NCBI RefSeq assembly: GCF_018129685.1
Contig: NZ_JAFCLG010000001.1
Location: forward strand, 1,054,001 to 1,118,000
Length of the DNA: 64,000 bases
Origin: Bradyrhizobium manausense
Lineage (GTDB): Bacteria > Pseudomonadota > Alphaproteobacteria > Rhizobiales > Xanthobacteraceae
Direction of reading: 5' to 3'
Part shown: positions 25,936-34,845 of the stretch, one piece after another
How positions within the stretch are numbered: position 1 is the first letter of the stretch
How the letters are laid out: each line of letters starts with the position of its first letter
Position numbers and translations under genes: made by a program
Notes under the pieces: generated by a model
Database searches by the model: none
What the model was told of the DNA's origin: nothing
What the model saw: only the letters and a program-made list of their open reading frames with translations

Positions 25936-26616
25936 GTGAACATTTCCTTCTATGACCTCTCGGTGTGGGTGCTGCCGGTCCTGCTCGCCATCACCTTCCA
26001 TGAAGCCGCGCACGGCTTCGTTGCGCACCGTCTCGGCGACAACACCGCCTGGCAGCTCGGTCGCGTCAGCTTCAACCCGCTCCGCCACATCGACCCGTTC
26101 GGCACGCTCATTTTGCCGGCGATGCTGCTGTTTGCGCATTCGCCGTTCCTGTTCGGCTATGCCAAGCCCGTGCCGGTGAATTTTCGCAATCTCAACCATC
26201 CGAAGCTGGACATGGTCTGGGTCGCCCTCGCCGGTCCCGTCACCAACATCCTGCTGGCGCTCGCAGCCGGCCTTGCCCTCCACGCCCTGCCCTGGGTGCC
26301 GGCCGGTTCGGCGCAATGGATCTTCGACAACCTCAAGAATGCCCTGCTGATCAACGCCGTGCTGGCCGTCTTCAACATGATGCCGATCCCGCCGCTCGAT
26401 GGCGGGCGGGTCGCGGTCGGGCTGTTGCCGCGGCCGCTCGCCGTGCCCCTGTCCAGGCTCGAGCCCTACGGCATGATGATCCTGATCGCGCTCCTGATCC
26501 TGCTGCCGCTGGCGGGTTCCCAGTTCGGTCTAAATCTTGATGTTATTTCAGCAATACTGCGAACGTTGACCGGTCATGTGATTCAAGCTGTTCTCTTTGC
26601 GACCGGCAATGCGTAG
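25936..26616 (+). CDS. Site-2 protease family (M50) membrane metalloprotease
   Basis: A 226-residue polytopic membrane protein with the zinc motif HEAAH in the first helix region (ITFHEAAHGFVAHRLGD) and the second metal site NMMPIPPLDGGRV. It is a short, PDZ-less M50B member of the rhizobial type; substrates are unknown. I chose the GTG at 25936 (VNISFYDLSVWVLP) because homology starts there. The longer open frame upstream overlaps the LysR gene by 32 bases. Confidence 0.87.
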   Translation: MNISFYDLSVWVLPVLLAITFHEAAHGFVAHRLGDNTAWQLGRVSFNPLRHIDPFGTLILPAMLLFAHSPFLFGYAKPVPVNFRNLNHPKLDMVWVALAGPVTNILLALAAGLALHALPWVPAGSAQWIFDNLKNALLINAVLAVFNMMPIPPLDGGRVAVGLLPRPLAVPLSRLEPYGMMILIALLILLPLAGSQFGLNLDVISAILRTLTGHVIQAVLFATGNA

Positions 26617-26674
26617 TTGAAGCCACACACCCGACCCTGCACTTGAAGACAAAGCCGAAGGGCTAGAGGCCAAC

Positions 26675-27109
26675 TTGGTCAAAGCTGCCGATATGCTGAT
26701 CGCGCGACGTGCCGACACCCGTGCCCGCGCCGATTTCGCCACCTGGAAGATGATGGCCAAGCTGAATGGGTTGTCGGCGCTGCCCCCGGACGCGCAAGGC
26801 TTCCTCGACGGTTACAAGAAGCTGCTGGATCGCATGAGCGAGGCCGAAGCGACCGAAGCCGCCATCGCCGAGGTCTACAAATCCTATTATCTGGAAATGG
26901 GCGGCGGAGGGAACCCACCCGACGTCAGAACCCGGCCGGCCGAGCCCGTGGCGGACAATGTTACCGCCTTCCGGCGTCCCGCGCCCAAACCCAAGAAGGC
27001 CGGCTTCTTCGGTACTACCGCAGTGGGAGGAAAGCGCCCCCTCCCGGTGGTGCTGATCTTTGCCTGCCTGGTCGTGGTCTATGTCGGGATCAAGTTCTAC
27101 TGGCGCTGA
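26675..27109 (+). CDS. Conserved hypothetical protein with C-terminal membrane anchor
   Basis: About 144 residues: a charged helical N-terminal part (residues 1-75), a proline/lysine-rich linker (RPAPKPKKAG) and one C-terminal hydrophobic helix (LPVVLIFACLVVVYVGIKFYW). It is therefore a tail-anchored inner-membrane protein facing the cytoplasm. The start is uncertain: a TTG at 26675 has AGAGG upstream, while the first ATG (26693) lacks a clear ribosome-binding site. Function unknown. Confidence 0.7.
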   Translation: MVKAADMLIARRADTRARADFATWKMMAKLNGLSALPPDAQGFLDGYKKLLDRMSEAEATEAAIAEVYKSYYLEMGGGGNPPDVRTRPAEPVADNVTAFRRPAPKPKKAGFFGTTAVGGKRPLPVVLIFACLVVVYVGIKFYWR

Positions 27110-27120
27110 GCGCCATCGAG

Positions 27121-27930
27121 CTATTTCGCCGGCTTCTTGAAGTTCACCGGAAGGTTGAACGAAAACTGATCCTCGGTCAGTTCGGCCGGTGGAACCGGCA
27201 CCGGATCAGAGCGGCGCACCATCGAGATAGCCGCCTCGTCAAAGGCGGGATCGCCCGAGGACTCCGCGACCTCGACCGAAACGACATTGCCGCGGCGATT
27301 CAGGACCAGGTTGAGCTTGACCGTCGTCGTCTTGATCTTGTCCTTGGTATTGATCCTGTCCTTGGGATAGCGCTTGTGAATCTCGAAATAGGCACTGATC
27401 CGCTTGCCCCAATTGGCCGTCAGCTCGCCGATATCCTTGCCGATGCCCTGATGAGGCGCGGCGGCCTTCTCGTCCTCGCGCGCGTTCTCATTCAATGCTT
27501 GTCGCGCCGATTCCTGGGCGTTCGGCATCTCCTCGACGGCCTGGGTTTCGACCTTGGCAACCTTCGTAGTCTCCTCGACCGGCTTCTTGGAGTCGTTCTC
27601 GGTGACGAGGCGGTCCGGGTCTTCGGCCTCCTGGGGGACTTCCTTCGGCAGGTCGGTCTCTTTCACCTCGGCCTGCTGTTGCTTCTGCTGCGGCTGGTAC
27701 TGCGAGGCTTCGCTGTCCGGGCCGGGCGGCAGATCCGTGTCGGGGAGTTTTGGCGAGGTCAGTTCCACGGCGTATTCCGCGCCGTTGGCGCCAAGACCAT
27801 CGTTACCGTCGTCGGCACGCAGGTTGGCGAGCGCCAGCGCGGCCCCGCCAAGATGCAGGCCGATCGCGGCGACGGCGGCCAGGATCCACAACGTCCGCGA
27901 GGATTTGGCTTCGAACACAGGGTCGGTCAT
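27121..27930 (-). CDS. tonB: Energy transducer TonB
   Basis: The 269-residue protein has an N-terminal membrane helix (TLWILAAVAAIGLHLGGAAL, about 14-34), a long charged, Pro/Glu/Lys-rich periplasmic spacer, and a C-terminal TonB domain (about 170-265; YFEIHKRYPKD, LNLVLNRRGNVVSVEVAESSG). It transmits proton-motive energy from ExbBD to the outer-membrane receptor. It lies ten bases after exbD in a five-gene iron-uptake operon. Confidence 0.92.
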   Translation of the reverse strand: MTDPVFEAKSSRTLWILAAVAAIGLHLGGAALALANLRADDGNDGLGANGAEYAVELTSPKLPDTDLPPGPDSEASQYQPQQKQQQAEVKETDLPKEVPQEAEDPDRLVTENDSKKPVEETTKVAKVETQAVEEMPNAQESARQALNENAREDEKAAAPHQGIGKDIGELTANWGKRISAYFEIHKRYPKDRINTKDKIKTTTVKLNLVLNRRGNVVSVEVAESSGDPAFDEAAISMVRRSDPVPVPPAELTEDQFSFNLPVNFKKPAK

Positions 27931-27940
27931 CGCACCGCCA

Positions 27941-28402
27941 TCAGGGTTGGACTGCCCCTTGCGCCGGCCCAGCCGCCGCAGCAGGTCCCTCGAGCGCCAC
28001 CAGCTTGATGCGAGAATAGCCGCCGGATCGAAGTATTTCCATGACGCCCATCAACTCGCCGTAAGGCACGGACTTGTCGGCCCGCAGGAACACATATTTG
28101 TCCTTGCCCATGTCGGCGATGGCGTCGAGCGAGCTGACGAGGTCCGTCCGCTTGACCGCATTTTCGCCGATCGCCAGCGTCAGATCAGGCTTGATGCTGA
28201 CATAGGTCGGCTTGTCCGGCTTCTTCTGCGGCGTGGCGCTCGACGTCGGCAGGTCGATCGGCAGATCGACCGTCGACAGTGGGGCAGCGACCATGAAGAT
28301 GATCAGCAGCACCAGGATGACGTCGATGAACGGCGTGACGTTGATGTCATGCGTTTCCGAGAAATCGTCGTCGTCATCGACGTCGTTGAGCGAGACCGCC
28401 AT
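27941..28402 (-). CDS. exbD: Biopolymer transport protein ExbD
   Basis: A 153-residue protein with an acidic N-terminus, one membrane helix carrying the essential aspartate (NVTPFIDVILVLLIIFM, D27) and a periplasmic domain. It forms the proton channel with ExbB and drives TonB. It follows exbB by three bases. Confidence 0.94.
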   Translation of the reverse strand: MAVSLNDVDDDDDFSETHDINVTPFIDVILVLLIIFMVAAPLSTVDLPIDLPTSSATPQKKPDKPTYVSIKPDLTLAIGENAVKRTDLVSSLDAIADMGKDKYVFLRADKSVPYGELMGVMEILRSGGYSRIKLVALEGPAAAAGPAQGAVQP

Positions 28403-28405
28403 GGC

Positions 28406-29362
28406 TCACTCCGCCGCGCGCGAATGCGCACCGCCGTGGCTGCGATCGAGATCGCGCGACAACAGCCGCGCCGCAGCCCCCGAGGCGCGGCTGACGAGCT
28501 CCAGATAGCCTTTCGTCACGCGCGAGAAGTGATTGTAGATGATGACGGCAGGAATGGCGGCGACGAGGCCGATGGCGGTGGCAAGCAGCGCCTCGGCGAT
28601 GCCGGGCGCGACCACAGCCAGATTCGTCGTCTGCGACTTCGAGATGCCGATGAAACTGTTCATGATGCCCCAGACGGTGCCGAACAGACCGACGAAGGGT
28701 GATGTCGAGCCGATGGTCGCGAGGAAACCCATGCCGATGCGAATGCGGCGCGCTTCGGCGCGCACGATCTCGGCGAAGCTCGAGGCCGCGCGCTCCTTGA
28801 TGCCGCTGTCGCTGGAGAGCCCGGCCGACATCCGCGCCTCGCGCAGTGCAGCTGCCAGGAAGGACGGCAGGACGCCTCGCTTGGTGCCGAGCGCCATCTG
28901 CGCTTCAGCAAGCGAGCGCACCTCGGCGATCTTCTTCAGTGCCGAGCGCAGCCTCGTGGAGGCGACCGACAGCTCGATCGACTTTGCGATGAAGACCGTC
29001 CAGGTCACGAGCGAGGCTAAGGCGAGCCCGATCATCACCGCCTTCACGATGACGTCCGCCGACATGAACATCACCCAGGGCGACAACTCCTTCATGCCGG
29101 GCACGCCAACGGTCACGGTACCGGGCTTCGCGACCGAAGCAGAGGGCCATACCGTCTGGGGAGAAGGAGCGGCCGCGGCGGGAGGGGTCGAAGGCGCAGG
29201 CGCGGCAGCCGGCGGCGCGGGCGCTGGACTGGCGGCAGGCGCCTGAACGGCCGGCGGCGTGGCTGCCGGGCTCTGTGTCTGGGCAGAAACAGGGACTGTG
29301 AGCCAGCCAGCCGTCAGCAGCACGGCTGCAGCGAGGCTTGGCTGGAAAGACTTGATCTTCAT
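28406..29362 (-). CDS. exbB: Biopolymer transport protein ExbB
   Basis: This 318-residue protein has a signal-like N-terminus ([20 protein letters not shown]) and an Ala/Pro-rich periplasmic extension (about residues 30-80). The MotA/TolQ/ExbB channel domain with three helices follows ([61 protein letters not shown]). The extended N-terminus is typical of alphaproteobacterial ExbB. Its start overlaps the stop of the hydroxylase gene by ATGA. Confidence 0.93.
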   Translation of the reverse strand: MKIKSFQPSLAAAVLLTAGWLTVPVSAQTQSPAATPPAVQAPAASPAPAPPAAAPAPSTPPAAAAPSPQTVWPSASVAKPGTVTVGVPGMKELSPWVMFMSADVIVKAVMIGLALASLVTWTVFIAKSIELSVASTRLRSALKKIAEVRSLAEAQMALGTKRGVLPSFLAAALREARMSAGLSSDSGIKERAASSFAEIVRAEARRIRIGMGFLATIGSTSPFVGLFGTVWGIMNSFIGISKSQTTNLAVVAPGIAEALLATAIGLVAAIPAVIIYNHFSRVTKGYLELVSRASGAAARLLSRDLDRSHGGAHSRAAE

Positions 29363-30048
29363 ACTTCGGCCCAGGTGCGAATGAGGTTGTGATAGATACC
29401 CGTCAATTTGACCGTTTCGGGATCATCACGCCCGAACCGTGCCACCAAGGCCTGAATGGCGGTGTCCAGGTCGAAGATCATGCTACGGGCTTGATCGTCA
29501 CGTATCATGCTCTGAAGCCAGAAGAAAGACGCAACCCGCGCCCCCCGGGTCACAGGCGTGACCAGATGCAGGCTGGTCGAGGGATAGAGCACGCAGTCCC
29601 CGGCTGGCAACTTCACGTCGTGCGAACCGTAGGTGTCCTCGATCACGAGTTCGCCACCGTCGTAATCCTCGGGCTCGCTGAGGAACAGCGTGACCGACAG
29701 ATCCGTGCGGATGCGAAGCCCGGTCAGGCGGTCGCCGCGGATCGCGTTGTCGACATGCAGGCCGAAATGGTGGCCGCTGTCCGCCGCATAGCGGTTGAAC
29801 AGCGGCGGAAAGATCTGGAGCGGGATCGCAGCGGCGAGAAATCGCGGGTTCGCCGTCAGCGCCGAGATGATCCGATGGCCGAGCCTGCGCGCGACCTCGC
29901 TATCCGGCGGCAACTGCTCGTTGCGCTTGACCATTGCCGACTGCGCGCCCGCGGTGGAACGGCCGTCTTCCCATTCGCTGGCGTCCATGATGCGGCGGAA
30001 CTCCGCCACATCATCCTTGCTCAGAACGCCGTCTATACATGTCAGCAT
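29359..30048 (-). CDS. PKHD-type Fe(II)/2-oxoglutarate hydroxylase (PiuC/YbiX-like)
   Basis: The 229-residue protein matches the Fe2+-dependent dioxygenases that accompany siderophore receptors. Iron ligands are H98-x-D100 (HFGLHVDNA) and H161 (SLHLVTPV), with R171 for 2-oxoglutarate. Its role is unsettled; it may modify or help release iron from an internalised siderophore. It lies 20 bases after the receptor gene and overlaps exbB, so it belongs to the same iron-regulated operon. Confidence 0.9.
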   Translation of the reverse strand: MLTCIDGVLSKDDVAEFRRIMDASEWEDGRSTAGAQSAMVKRNEQLPPDSEVARRLGHRIISALTANPRFLAAAIPLQIFPPLFNRYAADSGHHFGLHVDNAIRGDRLTGLRIRTDLSVTLFLSEPEDYDGGELVIEDTYGSHDVKLPAGDCVLYPSTSLHLVTPVTRGARVASFFWLQSMIRDDQARSMIFDLDTAIQALVARFGRDDPETVKLTGIYHNLIRTWAEV

Positions 30049-30068
30049 GACACCTCGTCATATCTCCG

Positions 30069-32648
30069 TCAGTAGCGCGCCGAGATCGTCAGATACGCGG
30101 CGCGTCCGGGTGCTTCCAGGACGAAGGGCGCGGCGCTTTGGTAAAGCGCGTCGTAGTATCGCTTGTCGAAGATGTTGTTCACCGCCAGCTTCAACCGCCA
30201 GTTCTTGTTGATCTTCGCCTCCGTGAACGCGTCAAATCGCCAATAGCCCGGGATCGACGTGCCCTGGTTGGCCGCGAGCAAGGTGCCGCCGTAGATTTGC
30301 GAGCGGTACACCGCCTGCCCGCCCAGCTCCCAGACATCGTTGAACTGGTACTTCGAGAGCAGGCTGAACGACTGATGAGCGATGTTGGCAAGCGGCCGGC
30401 CAACATTGGTCGGATAAAGCGCAAGATTGGCCGACGGTGCCAGCGACTTGATCACCTCCGACTGCATCAACACTAGGCCGCCGGACAGACTCCATTTGTC
30501 GGTGATGTTGCCGCCCACGCCGAGATCGATGCCGCGGATCCGGTAGGCTGCGCCGGCAGTGATGCAGGACACGGTGGTCGCGGGAGCAACGGGAGCATAG
30601 GTGCAGCCGAGCGGCGCTGCGGCAGCCGCACTCCCGACATTCTGCGCCTCGCGCGCGTTTTCCTTCTCGGTCTGGAACAACGCGGCCGTCACCAACAGAT
30701 GACGATCGAGCAGCTCCCACTTCGTGCCGAGTTCGATCGCCTTGTTCTTCTCCGGGCCAAAAATCTGGGTGTTCCCGCCGGCCAAAGTGGGATTGACGCC
30801 GCCATAGGCCGTGCTGGTGCCGTCGAACTCGGCGCCGACAGGATTCGAAGAGGTCGCGTAGGCGACGTAGACGCTGCCGTTCGGCAAAGGCTTCAACGTG
30901 AGCCCGAGGTTGAAGCTCGGGATCAGGAATTCCGCCGACTGCTGACCAAAGGCACCGGCCGTCGAGTATCCTGATGTCTTGAGGCTGTAGTCGTCATAGC
31001 GAAAGCCGCCATTGAGGATCAGCAAGTCGCGGTAGTTCGCGGAATCGACGACGTATCCGCTCGTGGTGTCGATGCCGATCTTGGTTGGCCTGCCCGTGAG
31101 GCCACCCGGGACCGGGAACGGATTGTCGGTGGCTTGCGGATAAAAGACGCTGACGCCGGACGTCGATCCGCCGCCGGTGAAAGGCGTCGTTCCCGTCGTA
31201 ATCTCGGAGGCAAGCCCGGTGTAGCTGTCGATCGACGATCGTTCTCTGTCATATTCGATGCCCGCAAGCAGCGTGTGCCTGAAACCGGCGACATCGTTGA
31301 ACTTGTAGGTCGCTTCGGTCTGATTGGCGAACACGTCCGTCGCCTGGTAGCGGCTCTGCGGGTTGGCCGTGAGCGTATAGGCCGTGAACGGAGCTCCCGC
31401 AGCAAGCTTCGGCGACTCCGGCAATGTGCCGATGTAGTTCTGCGTCGAGTGCGACTCCCTGATCTTGTTGCTGAGCATCAGGTCAGGCGTGATCTGGACC
31501 TCGGCGTTGACGGTGCCGATGTCCTGGCCGGTCCGATAGAAGTCGCGATTGACGAAGCCGTAGAAATTGTTGCGATTGACACCGAAGTCCGGGAACGGGC
31601 CACCGGCGGTCGAAGCCGTGCTTGGCCGATAATACGGCACGCCGAAGTCAGGCATTCCGGTCAATTCAGTGTGGATGTAGTTGCTCGTGATCTTGATCGC
31701 ATCGGTCGGTTTCCAGGTGGTGGCCACGAAGGCGCCATCGCGGTTGTCGGTCACCCTGCTTCGGCCCGCAACATTGGCATCCTGGAAAAGGCCTGCCGTA
31801 CGGATTGCGAAGGTGGGATCGACGACCTGGTTGACGTCCAGCGTCACACGCTTGGTCTGGTCGGTACCAAACGTGGTGTCCATGTTGTAAAAGCTCTTCT
31901 CCGTCGTGGCCTGCTTGGTGACGATGTTGATCGCGCCGCCTGCCGTACCACGGCCGGCGAAGGACGAGGCCGGACCGCGCAGGATCTCGACCTGTTCGGT
32001 GAAGAAGTTCTCGCGAACGCTGACGCCGGCATCCCGCATGCCGTCAATGAAGATGTCGTTGCGCGCGTCGAAGCCGCGAATGAAGAAGCGGTCACCGAAG
32101 GCATTGCCGCCCTCGCCGGTGCCGAGCGTGACGCCGGCGGTGCTCAGGATCGCCTGCTTCAACGACGTGGCGCTCTTGTCTTCCAGCAGCTCCTTCGACA
32201 GCACCGTCACGGATCGCGGCGTGTCGACCAGCTTCTCCGGGAATTTCCCCGAGGCCTGCATGTGATCGACCTTGTAGGGCGCAGCCGGATCCGCATAGGG
32301 ATTGCGGTCCGGAGCACCGGGACTCGGGTTGACGACCGGCGCCTGGGCCGCCTGCTGACGTTGTTGAGCGGCACGACGCAGCGCGTTGCGGGCGCGCACC
32401 TGATCGGGCGTCGGCTTCGCCGCGGTGGAGCGCGGCCGCTCCTTCGGCGCATCAACATTCACGGGCGGCAGGTTTGTCTGCTGTGCCTGCGCCCCGCTCG
32501 AGACCGACGCAACCGCAATCAGGCTTGCGACAGTGGAAGCAGTCTTGCCAGCCGCGCCATCGAAATTTCCGACAAATGCTTGCCGTGCCGCGGTCGAACG
32601 CAACGACCGCGGTGCCATCGCCATACCCATTCTACGCCCCATTCCCAT
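30069..32648 (-). CDS. TonB-dependent siderophore receptor (catecholate type, Fiu-like)
   Basis: An outer-membrane receptor of about 859 residues. The N-terminus has a long signal region with cleavage probably after AQA (SVSSGAQAQQ). The plug domain follows (KLVDTPRSVTVLSKELLED, FFIRGFDARNDIFIDGMRD, ILRGPASSFAGRGTAGGAIN). A 22-strand barrel ends in aromatic Y (LTISARY). Plug motifs and the GxGxxGGAINIVTK block match catecholate siderophore receptors. Several in-frame ATGs exist near 32648, and the frame is open to a TTG at 32705, so the exact start is uncertain. An ICE-like array lies upstream. Confidence 0.92.
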   Translation of the reverse strand: MGMGRRMGMAMAPRSLRSTAARQAFVGNFDGAAGKTASTVASLIAVASVSSGAQAQQTNLPPVNVDAPKERPRSTAAKPTPDQVRARNALRRAAQQRQQAAQAPVVNPSPGAPDRNPYADPAAPYKVDHMQASGKFPEKLVDTPRSVTVLSKELLEDKSATSLKQAILSTAGVTLGTGEGGNAFGDRFFIRGFDARNDIFIDGMRDAGVSVRENFFTEQVEILRGPASSFAGRGTAGGAINIVTKQATTEKSFYNMDTTFGTDQTKRVTLDVNQVVDPTFAIRTAGLFQDANVAGRSRVTDNRDGAFVATTWKPTDAIKITSNYIHTELTGMPDFGVPYYRPSTASTAGGPFPDFGVNRNNFYGFVNRDFYRTGQDIGTVNAEVQITPDLMLSNKIRESHSTQNYIGTLPESPKLAAGAPFTAYTLTANPQSRYQATDVFANQTEATYKFNDVAGFRHTLLAGIEYDRERSSIDSYTGLASEITTGTTPFTGGGSTSGVSVFYPQATDNPFPVPGGLTGRPTKIGIDTTSGYVVDSANYRDLLILNGGFRYDDYSLKTSGYSTAGAFGQQSAEFLIPSFNLGLTLKPLPNGSVYVAYATSSNPVGAEFDGTSTAYGGVNPTLAGGNTQIFGPEKNKAIELGTKWELLDRHLLVTAALFQTEKENAREAQNVGSAAAAAPLGCTYAPVAPATTVSCITAGAAYRIRGIDLGVGGNITDKWSLSGGLVLMQSEVIKSLAPSANLALYPTNVGRPLANIAHQSFSLLSKYQFNDVWELGGQAVYRSQIYGGTLLAANQGTSIPGYWRFDAFTEAKINKNWRLKLAVNNIFDKRYYDALYQSAAPFVLEAPGRAAYLTISARY

Positions 32649-33037
32649 TGCTGCAGTCTGTCGCACCGTGACAGCGCGACACACAGGTCGTATCGAGCGA
32701 GGCAAAGCGGGTCAACGCAATCACGGCATCAACGACGTTGAATCCATCCAGATCAAAACGATTCTAAGTTCGAGTTTGAAACCGTTCTAAACTCGCGTTC
32801 GTAAGCGCTCTAAACTGGAGATGCACAACACGCGCGACGAGTGATGAGGCGGTGCTATCGGCCGCAAAAAATAGGGTCAATGCGACGAGGGCCGCACCAG
32901 CACTTGAATAGGTCTGATCAACGCGAATCTAAGAATTCGATTTCGAACAGCCGAACTGTCGCGCGACAGATTGATCCAGCAGGACAGTGCAGCGCTTGTC
33001 TCCGCACATCGTCTCGCGCAGCCTCAGTCGCTGCTCG
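32649..33037. other. Intergenic stretch upstream of the siderophore receptor
   Basis: No coding region is supported here. It is more AT-rich than its surroundings and holds the iron-type regulatory array at 32758-32826. An isolated further AATCTAAGAATTCGATTTCG element lies near 32926-32945, and about 90 bases beyond it are unremarkable up to the end of the small gene at 33038. Confidence 0.6.
32758..32826 (-). promoter_or_regulatory. ICE-like iron regulatory array, three tandem 23-bp units
   Basis: Three direct units of 23 bases (32758-32780, 32781-32803, 32804-32826) each carry a TCTAA core (ATTCTAAGTTCG, GTTCTAAACTCG, GCTCTAAACTGG). The centre contains TTTGAAACCGTTCTAAA (32775-32791), which matches 12 of 14 specified positions of the Irr/ICE pattern TTTAGAA-N3-TTCTAAA, within a larger CGAGTTT...AAACTCG palindrome. 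It lies 110-180 bases before the receptor start, so it probably gives iron control of the TonB island. Confidence 0.65.
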
Positions 33038-33277
33038 TCAGTCGCTGCTTGGCGGCTTCATCAGCGAGAACAATTCGTCGACGGTGCGCTGCGCGGTCGC
33101 GCGTACGCGATCGGAGTTGTCCATGCCGGCGATGTTGACGCCGCCGACGACGGCTTTGATCTCGTCGCGGAAGTCGGTGAGGAAGCGCAAGGGATCGCGC
33201 TGCTCGTTGGCGACGCGTGCGATCAACCCGGTGATCAGAATCTGGCACGCGATCAGCTTGCCGTTCAGCTCGTCCAT
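33038..33277 (-). CDS. Conserved small hypothetical protein (79 aa)
   Basis: A 79-residue, mostly helical soluble protein: MDELNGKLIACQILITGLIA, then RFLTDFRDEIKAVV and ATAQRTVDELFSLMKPP. The layout resembles small rhizobial proteins of unknown function. It stands alone between two non-coding stretches. No function can be assigned. Confidence 0.65.
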   Translation of the reverse strand: MDELNGKLIACQILITGLIARVANEQRDPLRFLTDFRDEIKAVVGGVNIAGMDNSDRVRATAQRTVDELFSLMKPPSSD

Positions 33278-33669
33278 TCCTTACTCCCGATGTGGCGGCG
33301 CTGATATGGACGAGGCTGATTTGGCTGACAACCGAAACGCGGCTCAGGCGGATTAGAACCGTTCTCGCAAAGCCAAATCCGCGCCACTCGCCAGGCGTGT
33401 GCGCGCGCATCTCTCGCACGCTGCGCCTACGCCGCCCGCGAGCATTTCCTCTCGTCTGCACGCTCGTCGTTCGCCACGGGAAAATGAAGCACTGCACACC
33501 GGCGCATCACCCGTTTGCCTACGGGGTGCAAAGCTTTCCAATTGTTTAGGATTATCAACGGATAGTGCTGTTTACACTGGAACTTGGCGTGTATTATACA
33601 AGCCGTTCTGGAACCCTTTGATAGCCCCGCAATTCGTTGTTTTGGGCATACAAGCCGATACGCTCACAT
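33278..33669. other. Intergenic stretch upstream of the RND efflux genes
   Basis: This stretch of 392 bases carries no gene I can support; short open frames lack ribosome-binding sites and protein-like composition. Its right third is AT-rich and holds a promoter-like element with a palindrome at 33571-33600. Confidence 0.55.
33571..33600 (+). promoter_or_regulatory. Probable promoter/operator of the RND efflux operon
   Basis: TTTACA (33571-33576) and TATACA (33595-33600) are spaced 18 bases apart, close to a housekeeping promoter. The right element lies in a perfect palindrome TGTAT-T-ATACA (33590-33600), which could be a repressor site. The adaptor ATG is 70 bases downstream. Confidence 0.4.
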
Positions 33670-34845
33670 ATGAAAAAGTCGCGGCCAATCCTGTGGATTG
33701 TCATCATCGCAGCTGTGGCCGGTGGCGGCTATTACGGCTGGCAGAGATATCAGGCGGCTGAGGCCGCAAAGGTCCAGACGGCCCAAAAGGGTCCGCCGCG
33801 GGCGCCCGCGGTGCCGGTGAGCATCGCGCCGGTCCAGAAAGCCGACTTTCCGGTCTATCTGACCGGCCTCGGCACCGTTCAGGGCTTCAACACCGTACAA
33901 GTCCGGACCCGGGTCGACGGCCAGATCGACAAGATCGCCTTCACCGAGGGCCAAATGGTCAAGCAGGGCGAGCTTCTGGTCTCGATCGATCCCCGCCCCT
34001 ATCACGCCACGCTCGACCAGGCCAAAGCCAAGAAGGCGCAGGACGAGGCTAGCTTGGCCAATGCCAATCTCGAACTCCAACGTGCGATGAAGCTCGGCGA
34101 ATTCGCGACCGTGCAGCGGGTCGATACACAGCGCTCGACCGTTGCCCAACTCGCCGCCCAGATCGCCGCCGACGAAGCCGCGATCGCCAACGCCCAGACC
34201 CAGCTCGACTACACCCAGATCCAGTCGCCGATCACCGGCGTCGCCGGCCTGCGCCAGGTCGACATCGGCAACATCGTCAACGCCTCGACCCAGACCGGCA
34301 TCGTCACCATCGCCCAGGTCGAACCGATCACCGTGATCTTCACGGCGCCGGAGGACCAGCTGCCCTATATCAGCGAGGGCCAGAGGTCCGGCGAGCTCAA
34401 GGTGATCGCGTTCACCACCGACGGAAAGAAGACGCTGGCCGAAGGCAAGCTCGCCGTGATCAACAACCAGGTTGATACGACCAGCGGGACTATCAGGCTC
34501 AAGGCGGTGTTCGACAACAAGGAACATACGCTTTGGCCGGGGCAATCAGTGTCGACACGCCTCTTGGTACGGACCCTGAAGGATGCGACCATCGTCCCCG
34601 ATGACGCCGTCCTGCATTCGACCAATGGCCTTTACGCTTATACCGTCAGCCAGGACAACAAGGCCGAGGCGCGCAAGATCAAGGTGAACTACTCCATCGA
34701 CGGACGTTCGGTCGTCGAGGAGGGATTGAGCCCCGGTCAGCAGGTCATCACCGGCGGTCAGTACAAGGTGCAGCCCGGCAGTCTCGTTTCGACGGCCGTG
34801 GCGAGTTCGGATCCGGTTCAGAAAAGCAAGGTTCAGCAGGAATGA
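33670..34845 (+). CDS. RND efflux periplasmic adaptor (MdtA/HlyD family)
   Basis: The 391-residue protein has one N-terminal membrane helix (PILWIVIIAAVAGGGYYGW). Next come the lipoyl half-motif (VRTRVDGQIDKIAFTEGQMVKQGELL), an alpha-hairpin (about residues 105-165) and beta-barrel domains (GVAGLRQVDIGNIV, PWGQ-type LWPGQSVSTRL). It bridges the inner-membrane pump to an outer-membrane channel. The ATG at 33670 (MKKSRPILW) is preferred to an upstream in-frame ATG. It overlaps the pump gene by ATGA. Confidence 0.92.
   Translation: MKKSRPILWIVIIAAVAGGGYYGWQRYQAAEAAKVQTAQKGPPRAPAVPVSIAPVQKADFPVYLTGLGTVQGFNTVQVRTRVDGQIDKIAFTEGQMVKQGELLVSIDPRPYHATLDQAKAKKAQDEASLANANLELQRAMKLGEFATVQRVDTQRSTVAQLAAQIAADEAAIANAQTQLDYTQIQSPITGVAGLRQVDIGNIVNASTQTGIVTIAQVEPITVIFTAPEDQLPYISEGQRSGELKVIAFTTDGKKTLAEGKLAVINNQVDTTSGTIRLKAVFDNKEHTLWPGQSVSTRLLVRTLKDATIVPDDAVLHSTNGLYAYTVSQDNKAEARKIKVNYSIDGRSVVEEGLSPGQQVITGGQYKVQPGSLVSTAVASSDPVQKSKVQQE

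Noticed and set aside
27101..27115. Perfect TGGCGC-TGA-GCGCCA hairpin over a stop codon between convergent genes
   Set aside because: The stem is short and has no T-run on either strand; too weak to call a terminator.
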